Source: Mycobacterium arosiense ATCC BAA-1401 = DSM 45069 (GTDB lineage: Bacteria; Actinomycetota; Actinomycetes; Mycobacteriales; Mycobacteriaceae). Taken from it: a DNA stretch of 40,862 nucleotides. Shown piece by piece: positions 1-8,216 of the stretch (position 1 is the first letter of the stretch; every line of letters starts with the position of its first letter). The notes below the pieces were generated by a model. That model was not told the DNA's origin. It saw only the letters and a list, made by a program, of their open reading frames with translations, and did not search any database. The DNA is taken from NCBI RefSeq assembly GCF_002086125.1, contig NZ_MVHG01000041.1, positions 1 through 40,862 on the forward strand. The letters are read 5' to 3'. Both the position numbers and the translations under genes were made by a program.

Positions 1-119
1 AGACCGCGACCTCGGCCGCACCCCCGCGGCCACCACCACTGAGGAATAATCACCACCACCACCCCAGGGGGTCAATTTTCACTTGCCGCCAGGGGGTCAA
101 AATTCAGATGCCGTCGACA
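1..119 (+). mobile_element. right end of an insertion sequence (partial, possibly IS21-type)
   Basis: The last 38 bases (82-119) are the exact reverse complement of the left terminus of the IS30-family element at 26988. A related block, AGGGGGTCAATTTTCA, lies just inside it at 65-80, so the end carries repeated terminal motifs, as IS21-family ends do. A short open frame at 2-49 (DRDLGRTPAATTTEE then stop) could be the C-terminus of this element's last gene, perhaps an IstB-type ATPase, but 15 residues are too few to be sure. The element enters from the left and ends in TCGACA, with host sequence from about 120. Confidence 0.55.
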
Positions 120-178
120 GACGTGTCGACTGTTGCGCTTGACATTCGAATCATCCGTTCCGTCAGGAGATTTGAAGA

Positions 179-994
179 CTATCGGACCGAGAAACCGGCA
201 TCCAGTGGCCACGCGATGCCGGTGATGAATTTGGCTTCGTCGGAGACCAGCCAAGCGACGGCTCCCGCGATGTCCTCGGGTTGCAGGATGGGGATCGGAA
301 GCGTGTTTTGCATGGTCGCGAGCGCCGGGTCGTTGGACTCGAACAGCTTGGCCATCGTTTCGTTCATCACCATGCCGGTGGCCACGCCTGTTGGATGAAT
401 GGTGTTGACCCGAATTGAGTGCTCGCCCAAGTGATTGGCCCACACTTGCATCAGCCCGACCAGGCCACGCTTGGCGGCCGTGTAAGCCTGTCCACCGGCG
501 CGGTCGGTGCCGGTGCCCTTCAGGCCGGCGCTGGAACTGGTGAGCACGATGGATCCGCCGCGTCCGCCCGCAACCAATGCAGGAATAGCGGATTCCACGG
601 TGTTCCACGCGCCGATCAGGTTGACATCGATGATGTCACGGAAGACCTGTCGGCGGTCGGATCCATTGGTGAGGCGGATGATTCCCGCGTTGGCTATGAC
701 GATGTCGAGACGGCCAAACGCATCGACGCCTTCTTGGACAACGCCCTCGACTGAATCGGCGTCACGCACATCAGCCTGCAGTGCGACGATGCGCCGGCCT
801 CTGTCCTCGACAAGCTTGACCGTCTCCCCGAGGTCGGCGGGTGTTGCGTTCGGATAGTCCATCGAGTCGATATCGGCGCAGATGTCCAGCGCGATAATGT
901 CCGCGCCGTCAGCGGCAAGCCGAACGGCGTGGGCGCGGCCCTGTCCACGTGCGGCGCCGGTGATGAAAGCGACTTTGCCTTCGAGGCTTCCCAC
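179..994 (-). CDS. SDR-family, mycofactocin-type oxidoreductase
   Basis: The product is a 271-residue short-chain dehydrogenase/reductase. The Rossmann motif TGAARGQG is at residues 12-19, NAG at 102-104, and the catalytic set is Ser153-155, Tyr171 and Lys175 (YTAAK). The stretch around residues 38-68, with DIC, a Tyr-Pro-x-Ala-Thr segment, DLGETVKLVE and a Gly-Arg-Arg, is the insertion typical of actinobacterial SDRs whose nicotinamide stays bound and is reoxidised through mycofactocin (family knowledge). It probably oxidises a hydroxyl group on a CoA-linked or lipid intermediate. The start is GTG, with GGGAG about 6 bases upstream. It is the last gene of the minus-strand operon starting at 4022, 9 bases after the 72-aa gene. 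Its substrate cannot be read from the sequence. Confidence 0.9.
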   Translation of the reverse strand: MGSLEGKVAFITGAARGQGRAHAVRLAADGADIIALDICADIDSMDYPNATPADLGETVKLVEDRGRRIVALQADVRDADSVEGVVQEGVDAFGRLDIVIANAGIIRLTNGSDRRQVFRDIIDVNLIGAWNTVESAIPALVAGGRGGSIVLTSSSAGLKGTGTDRAGGQAYTAAKRGLVGLMQVWANHLGEHSIRVNTIHPTGVATGMVMNETMAKLFESNDPALATMQNTLPIPILQPEDIAGAVAWLVSDEAKFITGIAWPLDAGFSVR

Positions 995-1003
995 AGCTGC
1001 TCC

Positions 1004-1222
1004 CTACGTCCCATCGGGTTGGTTGCCGGTATGGGCCCGCGCAAGTCGTAGGCCCTCTTCGGAGTCGTCTACCTCGACACTCCAGTTGCCGCATGAACAT
1101 GAGGCACGAAAGTGCCCGTTCTCCGGCAGGATCGACTGCCCATCGCAGCTGCCGTCGGTGTTGGCGATGCTGCTGAGGAACTCGAGTGGTTTCTCATGGA
1201 GTGCGTTGTCGTCGTCAGCCAT
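1004..1222 (-). CDS. small hypothetical protein (72 aa) with clustered cysteines
   Basis: This 72-residue acidic protein is not a family I can name. It starts at an ATG preceded by CAGGAG about 8 bases upstream, five bases after the DUF35 gene stop, and the SDR starts 9 bases after it, so it is clearly an operon member. It has three cysteines: one in GSCDGQ and a CSC pair in FRASCSCGNWSVEV. That hydrophobic/Cys segment could be a small beta-hairpin or half a metal site. The C-terminus is charged (DDSEEGLRLARAHTG). The position suggests an accessory role to the thiolase/DUF35 or SDR step, which is inference. Confidence 0.7.
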   Translation of the reverse strand: MADDDNALHEKPLEFLSSIANTDGSCDGQSILPENGHFRASCSCGNWSVEVDDSEEGLRLARAHTGNQPDGT

Positions 1223-1227
1223 GACGA

Positions 1228-1683
1228 TTACTCCTGTGGGCCTTCGGGTCTCACGGCACGGAACACCGGGAGCACCCAGCCGTCGGTGATCGGTGAGAAG
1301 TCGACCCGCAACGGCATGCCGATTTCCACATCGGCCGGCACCACGTCGATAATGTTGGTGACCAGGCGCGCGCCGGGCGCGTCGGGCAGATCCACCACCG
1401 CTGCGACCACAGTCAATTCGGGCATGCCGGGTATTCCATGCAGGATCGCGAAGCTGTATACGGTTGCCTCACCGCTGAGTTTCACCCAGTCAACTTCCGT
1501 GGACTGGCACGAGGGGCAGAACGGAGTCGGCGGGAGCCGGAAGGTGCCACACTTCCCGCATTTCGGCGCGGTGAGGCGACGGTCCTTTGCCGCCTGCCAG
1601 AAAGGTTCGGTGTGCCTGTTGACTGCGATGCGCACGTGTTCCCCCGGGATGGTGGTCGCCAATTGGGCGGTGCTGGTGCTCAT
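1228..1683 (-). CDS. DUF35 Zn-ribbon/OB-fold protein, acyl-CoA partner of the thiolase-fold protein
   Basis: The product has 151 residues. An N-terminal rubredoxin-like zinc ribbon carries Cys42, Cys45, Cys56 and Cys59 (CGKCG and CPSC), followed by an OB-fold from about residue 68, including the segment VYSFAILHG. Proteins of this family (DUF35, ChsH2/OB-fold type) pair with SCP2-like thiolases or hydratases and bind the CoA end of the substrate (family knowledge). The start codon overlaps the stop of the upstream thiolase-like gene by four bases (ATGA), so translational coupling and a physical complex are likely. Nothing is missing compared with a typical 130-150 aa family member. Confidence 0.9.
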   Translation of the reverse strand: MSTSTAQLATTIPGEHVRIAVNRHTEPFWQAAKDRRLTAPKCGKCGTFRLPPTPFCPSCQSTEVDWVKLSGEATVYSFAILHGIPGMPELTVVAAVVDLPDAPGARLVTNIIDVVPADVEIGMPLRVDFSPITDGWVLPVFRAVRPEGPQE

Positions 1684-2879
1684 GCGGCCCGACCAAGGAT
1701 CAAGCCGCTGACCGGAAGGCTGGCCGGCCCGCCGGTGATCAGAGCTAGTTCGGCGTCGGGCACTTGGTTGATGGCAGTGCCGCGCATCTGCTCGACCCCC
1801 TCCATGATGTGGGTCATGCCGATGATGTAGGCCTCGGAGAGCTGGCCACCGTGGGTGTTGACCGGTATCGAGCCGCCGTCGTAGCGGACGGCTCCGCTTT
1901 CGACGAACGCTCCGCCTTCACCTTTCGGGCAGAATCCATAGTCCTCTAGCTGCATGAGCACCATCGGGGTGAAGTGGTCGTAGAGCAGTGCGACATCGAT
2001 GTCGGCGGCGGTGATTCCGGCTTGCCGGTAGAGCCGTTGGGCGATGGGTTTGTTGCCAGAGGACGCGAAGTATTCGTCGGGCATGCCCATCCATGCGAAG
2101 GCTCGCCCCCACTCCTTGACTCCACCGTGTGCGGCGGCAACCACCGGAACCGGTGGTTGCCGAAGGTCGCGCGCGCGGTCGACGGAGGTGGTGATCACCG
2201 CGGCGGCGCCGTCGGTCTCTTGACAGAAGTCATAGAGGCACAACGGTTCTGAGATCATGCGTGCGTTGAAGTAGTCCTCCAGCGTCAGCGGCGTGCGATG
2301 GATCGCCTTGGGCCGATTGAGTGCGTTGGTTCGGGTGGAGATGGCCACCTCTGCGAAGGCTTCGCGCCGGGTGCCATACAGGTACATGTGCCTGCGCGCC
2401 AACACCGACATCAGCTGACCAGGCCCCGCCAAACCGGACGGCTGGAGGAACGAGTTGATCGGATCGGGCTCGATCGCGGAAAAGATCGTTCCCAGACGTT
2501 GTTTCGATTGTTGCAACGCCATCACGGTGACCACGACAGAAGCGTCGCCGGCAACGATCGCTGCGCGGGCCAACCCGATGGCGCCGGCGGATCCCCCGCC
2601 GCCGGATGTCAGGGCTGCGCTGAATCGGACCTCGGGGATGCCGAGGGTTTCCATGAAATCCCCGGTGTCCATCTTGTCGGTGTAGCCGGCATTGGCACCC
2701 GAGTAGTAGGCGAACCCGTCGATGTCCTTGACGGACAGTCCCGCATCCGCGCAGGCGGCCAGGATCGCTTCGCCGGCCATCTCGTACATGGTTCTCGGAA
2801 GCGATTCGCCGCGCTTGTAATACGGTGTGGCGCCGATCCCGACGATGGCGACGTCAGGTAACCCGTTTGACTTCGGCAC
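1680..2879 (-). CDS. SCP2-type thiolase-fold lipid-transfer protein (Ltp2-like)
   Basis: The 399-residue protein has the thiolase fold: an N-terminal DVAIVGIGATPY, a glycine-rich TSGGGGSAGAIGLA near residues 90-103, and the C-terminal HGGQLSEAY motif with His343. The acyl-accepting cysteine of true thiolases is absent; that position lies in the glycine run. This is the pattern of Ltp2-like enzymes, which with a DUF35 partner perform retro-aldol C-C cleavage of steroid side-chain CoA thioesters (family knowledge). The DUF35 gene directly downstream, overlapping by four bases, supports that reading. The amidohydrolase gene ends just upstream at 2883. The natural substrate is unknown. Confidence 0.88.
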   Translation of the reverse strand: MPKSNGLPDVAIVGIGATPYYKRGESLPRTMYEMAGEAILAACADAGLSVKDIDGFAYYSGANAGYTDKMDTGDFMETLGIPEVRFSAALTSGGGGSAGAIGLARAAIVAGDASVVVTVMALQQSKQRLGTIFSAIEPDPINSFLQPSGLAGPGQLMSVLARRHMYLYGTRREAFAEVAISTRTNALNRPKAIHRTPLTLEDYFNARMISEPLCLYDFCQETDGAAAVITTSVDRARDLRQPPVPVVAAAHGGVKEWGRAFAWMGMPDEYFASSGNKPIAQRLYRQAGITAADIDVALLYDHFTPMVLMQLEDYGFCPKGEGGAFVESGAVRYDGGSIPVNTHGGQLSEAYIIGMTHIMEGVEQMRGTAINQVPDAELALITGGPASLPVSGLILGRAA

Positions 2880-2882
2880 GGC

Positions 2883-4022
2883 TCAGATCGCCTCCGCCGG
2901 CACGGGCGGGACGTCGGGGAACAGCTCGTAAAACGTGCCCTGGGTAATGCGCAGCCGGGTCTCGTCGCTCACCCCGTCGAACAGGCCCTTGAGCGTGTCC
3001 TGGGTGTGGCCGAAGGTGCCTTCCATGTGCGGATAGTCGCTGCCGAACATCACGTTCTTGTAGCCCATGTGGTCGAAGGCGGCGACCGCCGACTCGTCGT
3101 GCTGGAACGACGCGTAGACCTGACTGAATAGGATCTCCTTTGGATTGCGGCTGAGCTTGGGACGCACCGCCATGTGGTGCTGGCGGTAGCCCTCGAGGAG
3201 CCGATCCCCCAGGAACGGCACCCACGTCGCACCGCCCTCCGACACCAACACCTTCAGATTCGGTTGGCGGTCCAAGGCCCCCGAGGCCACCATCTTCATG
3301 GTCGCGCGCTGGCCGGAGAACGTCGTCTCGGTGTAGTTCATGATCGCCCCGCCCGGACCCCGATACACCTGACCCATCCCACCGGTGGCGCTGTTGCTCA
3401 TGGTGATGTCCACCGGATCGGTGCCGATATGAAATGCCAGCACCACGCCGGCCTCTTCGGCGGCCGCCCAGAAGGGCTCCCAGTCATTGCGATGCCAGTC
3501 CGGGGCGCTCGGATGCGGCGTCGTTGGCAAGAACACCGCCTTGAAGCCCTTGTCGGCGGCCCACTGCAGCTCCTCGACCGCGTCGTCCACCACCAGCGTG
3601 GGCACCTGAGCCGTCACCACGTAACGGGGCGACACCGCCACAATCTCCTCGAGCGCCCACTCGTTGCTGGCGCGCATGCAGGCCTTGAGCAGCTCCGGCG
3701 TCCGGAACATGGAGGCCCACATACCCAGCGACGGGAAGATGACCTCGCCCCACACACCTTCTTGGTCCAAATCCCCCAAACGCGCACGAGCGTCGCGGAT
3801 GCCCTTTGGTTTGGCACTCTCCTCGGCGAAGAACACCATGGCCGACGACGGCAGTTTGCGCCGGAAAATCTGGCCATCGACGAAAACGGTCTCGTACTCG
3901 CCGTCGGGGTCCTTCTCCGTGCGCGGGGTTAGCTCGGCCAACCGCTTGGGCAGCCGCGATTGCCACAGATCGTCGGGCTCCAGAAAGTGGGAGTCCCCCG
4001 AATTCGTCCAGATTTTCGTCAT
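2883..4022 (-). CDS. amidohydrolase-2 family metal-dependent hydrolase
   Basis: The product is a TIM-barrel hydrolase of the PF04909 type. From the preferred start it has 379 residues. Visible signatures are the N-terminal metal motif SGDSHFLEP, the mid-protein FHIGTD histidine, the SEGGATWVPFLGDR segment and the C-terminal GSDYPHMEG aspartate. Family members hydrolyse or decarboxylate ring-derived acids. The open frame extends to 4154, but ATG at 4022 is chosen because AGAGGA lies about 6 bases upstream and MTKIWTNSGDSHF is the usual family start. It is the first gene of the minus-strand catabolic operon, and a dyad at 4049-4065 lies just upstream. Confidence 0.88.
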   Translation of the reverse strand: MTKIWTNSGDSHFLEPDDLWQSRLPKRLAELTPRTEKDPDGEYETVFVDGQIFRRKLPSSAMVFFAEESAKPKGIRDARARLGDLDQEGVWGEVIFPSLGMWASMFRTPELLKACMRASNEWALEEIVAVSPRYVVTAQVPTLVVDDAVEELQWAADKGFKAVFLPTTPHPSAPDWHRNDWEPFWAAAEEAGVVLAFHIGTDPVDITMSNSATGGMGQVYRGPGGAIMNYTETTFSGQRATMKMVASGALDRQPNLKVLVSEGGATWVPFLGDRLLEGYRQHHMAVRPKLSRNPKEILFSQVYASFQHDESAVAAFDHMGYKNVMFGSDYPHMEGTFGHTQDTLKGLFDGVSDETRLRITQGTFYELFPDVPPVPAEAI

Positions 4023-4048
4023 CAGGTCCTCTGCATTCGCCGTAGATC

Positions 4049-4065
4049 GCGAAAAATTGATTTTC
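4049..4065. promoter_or_regulatory. dyad GCGAAAAA-N3-ATTTTC, copy 1 (candidate operator)
   Basis: This 17-bp site reads GCGAAAAA, three bases, ATTTTC, with GAAAA/TTTTC arms in inverted orientation. It lies 27 bases upstream of the amidohydrolase start. An almost identical site lies just upstream of the divergent CoA-transferase gene. The pairing with both divergent promoters and the adjacent TetR gene (6658) suggests that this is that regulator's binding site. Confidence 0.5.
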
Positions 4066-4178
4066 AGAAGACTATGGGGTGGGTTTTGCCGTGTCAACCA
4101 TCGATTATGCGAGTTGCGGACTTCCCATGATGATCGGGGCGGATTAGGATGCAATCCAACTCACAATCAGTACGCGAA

Positions 4179-4195
4179 GCGAAAAACATATTTTC
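4179..4195. promoter_or_regulatory. dyad GCGAAAAA-N3-ATTTTC, copy 2 (candidate operator)
   Basis: This is the second copy, matching copy 1 at 14 of 17 positions (the three differences are the central bases). The symmetry here is a perfect CGAAAA-N5-TTTTCG at 4180-4196. It contains a possible TATTTT -10 hexamer and abuts the GAGGAGAG ribosome-binding site of the CoA-transferase gene, so a bound repressor would block transcription. Confidence 0.5.
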
Positions 4196-4208
4196 GAGGA
4201 GAGCGCCC

Positions 4209-6665
4209 GTGACAGCCGCCGCCAGGACCCCGGAAGACACCGTTTCGCCCCTGGCCGGGATTCGTGTCATCGACCTGTCCACCACCCTGCCCGGCGCGAT
4301 CTGCACACAATTCCTGGCGGATGGCGGCGCCGACGTCTTGATGCTGGAAGCGCCCGGCGGCAGCCCTGTGCGCGGGCTGCGTGGGTGGCCTGCACTGGGA
4401 CGAAACAAGCGCAGCCGCGTTGCACACCTGAAGACCGAGGCCGGCGCCGCCATCCTCGACGAGGCACTCGCCGGCGCCGACGTGTTAGTCACCACTTTCA
4501 GCCCGGCGGCATTGGCCAGAGTCGGTATCGACTCCCAAGCGCTGTCGGCTGCACATCCGCAGTTGGTAATTGCGCACATCACTGGGTGGGGACGAAGCGG
4601 GCCATGGCGCGATTTGAAAGGGTATGAGGCTCTGGTGCACGCCAAAGCCGGCTTGTCGCATGCCCTGCGCCGGATGGCCAATCCACCGCAACCTGCCTAC
4701 ATCACCACCCCGTATGCCAGCTTCGCGGCCGGCCACATCGCCGTACACGGCATCCTGGCCGCCATACATGAAAGGCGCCGCAGCGGGATCGGGCAGATTG
4801 TGGACGCGGATCTGGTGCGCGGAGTGCACGCCATCGACGCTTGGAACTGGTTCGGCGAGTTGGTGGGTATTCGGTGGCCGGACTCCTACACCACGGCCGA
4901 GGCATGGACGCCTGAAGGCGCGCCGCAGAGTCCGCTGCTGCTGGCGCTGTTGGCCGGCACCACCAAGGATGGCCACTGGTTGCAGTTTGCGCAGGTGTCG
5001 CCCCGCTTGTTTCGGGAAATGCTGACCGAGTTCGGTGTGCTGCCGCTGCTTGCCGATCCGAAGTGGAAGGGATTTCCCGCGCTGGAGGATCCGGGGTTGT
5101 ACAAGGAATTCTGGTCCATCCTGTTGTCGAAAGTAGCGGAGCGAACTCTCGCCGAATGGACACAGTGCTTCGAGAACAACCCAAACCTGTGTGCCGAACT
5201 GTTTCGGTCCGGACCGCAGGTCTTCGACCATCCCCAACTCGTGCACGACGGACGCTCGATCGTCGTCGACGATCCCGAGGTCGGTCCAGTGCGGCAGCCA
5301 ACGACACTGATTCACACTCGGCGGGGTCCGCTACGCTGTCCGCGTCCGGCACCCCGGATCGACGACGCGGCAAGCGATCGGCCGATGTTGGGGCGTCAAA
5401 CCGCATCGGAGAAAGGCGGTCTCGCCGACGCGCCGCCGCTGGCGGGTGTGACCATTCTGGAGTTCGGCGAAATGTTCGCCGCTCCCTATGCGTCGAGTGT
5501 GCTCGCCGATCTGGGCGCTCGCGTCATCAAATTCGAAGCGATGAACGGCGACAACATTCGGACGTTGCTACCATTCCCAGAAGCCGCCGGCGCCAAGGTG
5601 ATGCAGGGCAAACAAAGCATCCAAGTGGACTTGCATACCGACGAAGGCCGTGCCATTGCGCACCGGCTGGTGGCCTCCGCCGATGTTGTGTTGCAATCCA
5701 TGCGATCCGGCGCCGCCGACCGGCTGGGAATCGGTGCAGACACCCTGCGCGCGATCAACCCCGACCTCATCTACGTGTCGGCTCCAGGTTACGGCCAGGA
5801 CGGACCATTCGGCGATCGGCCTGCGTACGCACCCAGCATCGCGGCTGCCGGTGGGATCGCCCTGACGAACATGCCGGATGCCATGCGGGCAACTGCGGAC
5901 CTCGACGACACCATGCACCAGGTGCCGCGAGTGACAGCCGCCGGGGCAGCGCCGGAGCTGCAGTGCGATGGTCTGGCGGCGCTCGCCGTCGCCTCGACCA
6001 TCCTGACCGCACTGGTCGGTCGCGACCGGGGTCGCCCCCTCGGCGCGGTTCGCACGTCGATGCTCGCCACCGTTACCCATGTGTTGACGGATTGGGTCGT
6101 TGACTATCCGGGGGCTCCCGAACCGGTAGCTCCAAAGCATGGTGTGTACGGCTTGTCGGCCCTCTACCGCATCTATGAGGCCAGTGAAGGGCGGATTTTT
6201 TTGGCAGCGCCGCAACCCAAGGAGTGGCCGGCTTTGGCCGCGGCGCTCAGTGCGTTCACTGACCTGGCCGACGACGAGCGCTTCGCTACCCCGGAAGGCC
6301 GCGAAGCGCGCGACAGTAAGCTCGCCGAGCACCTCTCGGAAGTATTCGCCAAGGAATCGGCCGCAACATGGGAGAAGCACCTCAGCGCGGCCGGGGTCGG
6401 CTGCGTACAAGTCCACGACGGCGCGCCAGCTCGACTGCTGCAAGTTGACCCGCAACTGGCGGCCGAATACACCGCGCGTGCTTTCAGTCCCATTTTCGAT
6501 GAACACCTACGGCTTTCGCCGTTGGTCAACATGAGTAGGTCATCGACCCTCTCGCCGGGAGGATGCCTGGCCGGCCAACACACGGACGCGGTGCTGCGGG
6601 AGTTCGGCTACGATAGCGAGGCCATCGCAAAATGGCAGGATACCGGTGTAATCCACTGTGGTTGA
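4209..6665 (+). CDS. tandem family III CoA-transferase (two CaiB/BaiF domains in one chain)
   Basis: The 818-residue protein has two complete family III (CaiB/BaiF, PF02515) halves. The first begins at PLAGIRVIDLSTTLPGAICT and the second near position 5435 at PLAGVTILEFGEMFAAPYAS. By my alignment, the catalytic Asp of the DxxxGxxAxxGILAA motif is Ser in the first half (codon 4719) and is kept as Asp in the second (codon 5967). So probably only the C-terminal half is active, with the N-terminal half structural. Such enzymes move CoA onto carboxylic acids. GTG at 4209 is preferred, with GAGGAGAG five bases upstream; an ATG at 4149 would add 20 residues and overlap the dyad. The stop overlaps the downstream TetR gene by 8 bases, implying one operon. 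Confidence 0.88.
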   Translation: MTAAARTPEDTVSPLAGIRVIDLSTTLPGAICTQFLADGGADVLMLEAPGGSPVRGLRGWPALGRNKRSRVAHLKTEAGAAILDEALAGADVLVTTFSPAALARVGIDSQALSAAHPQLVIAHITGWGRSGPWRDLKGYEALVHAKAGLSHALRRMANPPQPAYITTPYASFAAGHIAVHGILAAIHERRRSGIGQIVDADLVRGVHAIDAWNWFGELVGIRWPDSYTTAEAWTPEGAPQSPLLLALLAGTTKDGHWLQFAQVSPRLFREMLTEFGVLPLLADPKWKGFPALEDPGLYKEFWSILLSKVAERTLAEWTQCFENNPNLCAELFRSGPQVFDHPQLVHDGRSIVVDDPEVGPVRQPTTLIHTRRGPLRCPRPAPRIDDAASDRPMLGRQTASEKGGLADAPPLAGVTILEFGEMFAAPYASSVLADLGARVIKFEAMNGDNIRTLLPFPEAAGAKVMQGKQSIQVDLHTDEGRAIAHRLVASADVVLQSMRSGAADRLGIGADTLRAINPDLIYVSAPGYGQDGPFGDRPAYAPSIAAAGGIALTNMPDAMRATADLDDTMHQVPRVTAAGAAPELQCDGLAALAVASTILTALVGRDRGRPLGAVRTSMLATVTHVLTDWVVDYPGAPEPVAPKHGVYGLSALYRIYEASEGRIFLAAPQPKEWPALAAALSAFTDLADDERFATPEGREARDSKLAEHLSEVFAKESAATWEKHLSAAGVGCVQVHDGAPARLLQVDPQLAAEYTARAFSPIFDEHLRLSPLVNMSRSSTLSPGGCLAGQHTDAVLREFGYDSEAIAKWQDTGVIHCG

Positions 6666-7290
6666 GTCAAAGACGAGTCGCTCATCGGAACGACAGCACA
6701 TCATCGACGCCGCGTACCGGTGCATGGACCGCAATTCTGGTGCCTCGACGTCCATCACCGAAATCCTCAATGAAGCCGGGCTGAGTACCCGCGCCTTCTA
6801 CCGAAACTTCAGCACCAAACACGACCTCCTGCTCGAGATGTTTCGGCGGGATCGTGAGGCGGTGCTCGCGCAGCTTCGCGAAATAGTCGCGCGCGCACCC
6901 ACCCCGACCGAAGCGCTGCGGCTGTGGATGATGCACATGTTCGAAATCGTCTCCGACCCGCGCAAGCGCAAAAGGATGGCCACCTTCTACTCCGAGGAGA
7001 TGCGCCGCACACCAGGGTATGCCCGAGAACTCGAACTCGTCGCCACCGCCGAGGAAAGCGCGCTCGCCACTATCCTGCACAGAGGACGAGCCGACGGCAC
7101 CTTCACCGCATGCGCTCCCGAAGCGGATGCGAGGACGATACGCGCGGCTTTCGAAGCAGCCTTCCTCGACCGGTTTCACCAGAAATCGACCACCACTGTG
7201 GCCGAGGACGTCGACCAGCTACTCGGATTCGTACTGCGCGGAGTTGGGGCGCTTGAATCCAGTCACGCAGCTCTGTCCTCAGCTGAATAG
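6658..7290 (+). CDS. TetR-family regulator of the catabolic cluster
   Basis: The 210-residue protein has a TetR_N domain with the HTH around residues 33-58 (ITEILNEAGLSTRAFYRNF, then STKHDLL) and a helical ligand domain containing a Lys/Arg-rich stretch (DPRKRKRMATFYSEEMRR). It starts with GTG inside the end of the CoA-transferase gene (8-base overlap), so it is co-translated with it. The likely targets are the two GCGAAAAA-N3-ATTTTC dyads between the divergent operons (inference). The inducer is probably an acyl-CoA or acid handled by the cluster. Confidence 0.85.
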   Translation: MVESKTSRSSERQHIIDAAYRCMDRNSGASTSITEILNEAGLSTRAFYRNFSTKHDLLLEMFRRDREAVLAQLREIVARAPTPTEALRLWMMHMFEIVSDPRKRKRMATFYSEEMRRTPGYARELELVATAEESALATILHRGRADGTFTACAPEADARTIRAAFEAAFLDRFHQKSTTTVAEDVDQLLGFVLRGVGALESSHAALSSAE

Positions 7291-8216
7291 TCGGATGAGA
7301 TTTGTTGGACGACTTTCGATTTGGAGTGGCGCTATCGACGCTGAAGTCGCGAGACCAATGGCGGGCCGCGCTGCGTCGTGCCGAAGACTTTGGTTAGGAC
7401 ACCTTTGGTTCAAGGCGTCGTCGAGGCCCTGCGCCAGTGCCTGCACTAACGCATCGAGTGCGGCATGATCATCGTCGCCTCCATCAGGTCAGAGATGGTC
7501 CCTGACTGGACGTTATTGCAGTGCAGAGTTTCTCACCGAAGCTAGCACGCTACCGTCACAAGCGACTTGACTCGGGAACGAGCCAGGATGCGATCATGGC
7601 AAGTATGGACTGTGGTGACCGGTTAAACTCGCATTAGAAAGAGCGGAACAACAAGGAGCAGGAAGAACCTGATCTCAAATACCGTAAACCACGCTCCGAA
7701 CCGAGCCAACTCAAACTTTCACCGCGCAACGGTCAGTTCGTCCGGGCACTATCGGCACTGGCAGCCAGCCTGGAGATCTATCAGCGCACCCCGGCGCGGG
7801 TCTTGCCCAAGATCGACTTCGACGTCCCGTCCTGGCTGCGCATCCATTTGCGGCCGGCGTGGTCAGCGCCATCAATGTCCTCGGCCGGGTCGCGCCTATC
7901 GCAATACGAGTGGTAAAACACTGCCGCTGCAGCCAGTTTCGAACGATTAGGGCAACGTTGGTGCCGATTTTGTCGGCCTTCCTATTCATGCTCCATACGA
8001 TTGGTTCGATGCCCTGATATCGCCCTGAGTCTTACCGTCTGCGTGAAACGCAGCCGACCGACTTTCACCGTGATCCACACGGCGACAAGACCTGCCGCTT
8101 GGACGCGCTATGAAGGTAGATAGATGCGCTAATCACCTTGTTTAACAATCCGGCGCGTTTGTTCATCTTCGTTGCATCTCGACCCCCCAGTGTAGATATC
8201 CCAGGGTCGTAACTTG
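7291..8216. other. gene-poor stretch next to IS110 element
   Basis: No intact gene is visible in these 926 bases. The plus strand at 7638-7916 keeps one open frame with protein-like composition (see the separate entry). The rest, including the AT-richer 8100-8210 segment before the IS110 transposase stop, shows no convincing ORF, tRNA or repeat. The IS110 3' end probably lies within the last few tens of bases (near 8195-8216), but no terminal motif could be fixed. Confidence 0.4.
7638..7916 (+). pseudogene. possible decayed gene fragment, unrecognised
   Basis: An open frame of about 92 codons without a convincing start follows an in-frame TAG at 7635. It encodes a protein-like sequence including SPRNGQFVRALSALAASLE and TPARVLPKIDFDVPSWLRIH, then stops at TAA 7914-7916. 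I do not recognise the family. The lack of a start and the surrounding non-coding sequence suggest a remnant of a longer gene disrupted near the IS110 insertion; it could also be chance. Confidence 0.25.

Noticed and set aside
113..130. Inverted repeat GTCGACA-GACG-TGTCGAC spanning the end of the left IS remnant
   Set aside because: The first arm is the IS tip itself. The sequence after the second arm does not continue like an IS end, so it is probably a chance palindrome at the insertion point.
7711..7989. Minus-strand 92-codon frame in the gene-poor stretch
   Set aside because: The composition is shadow-like (Arg/Pro/Trp-rich) and the opposite strand gives the more protein-like translation.
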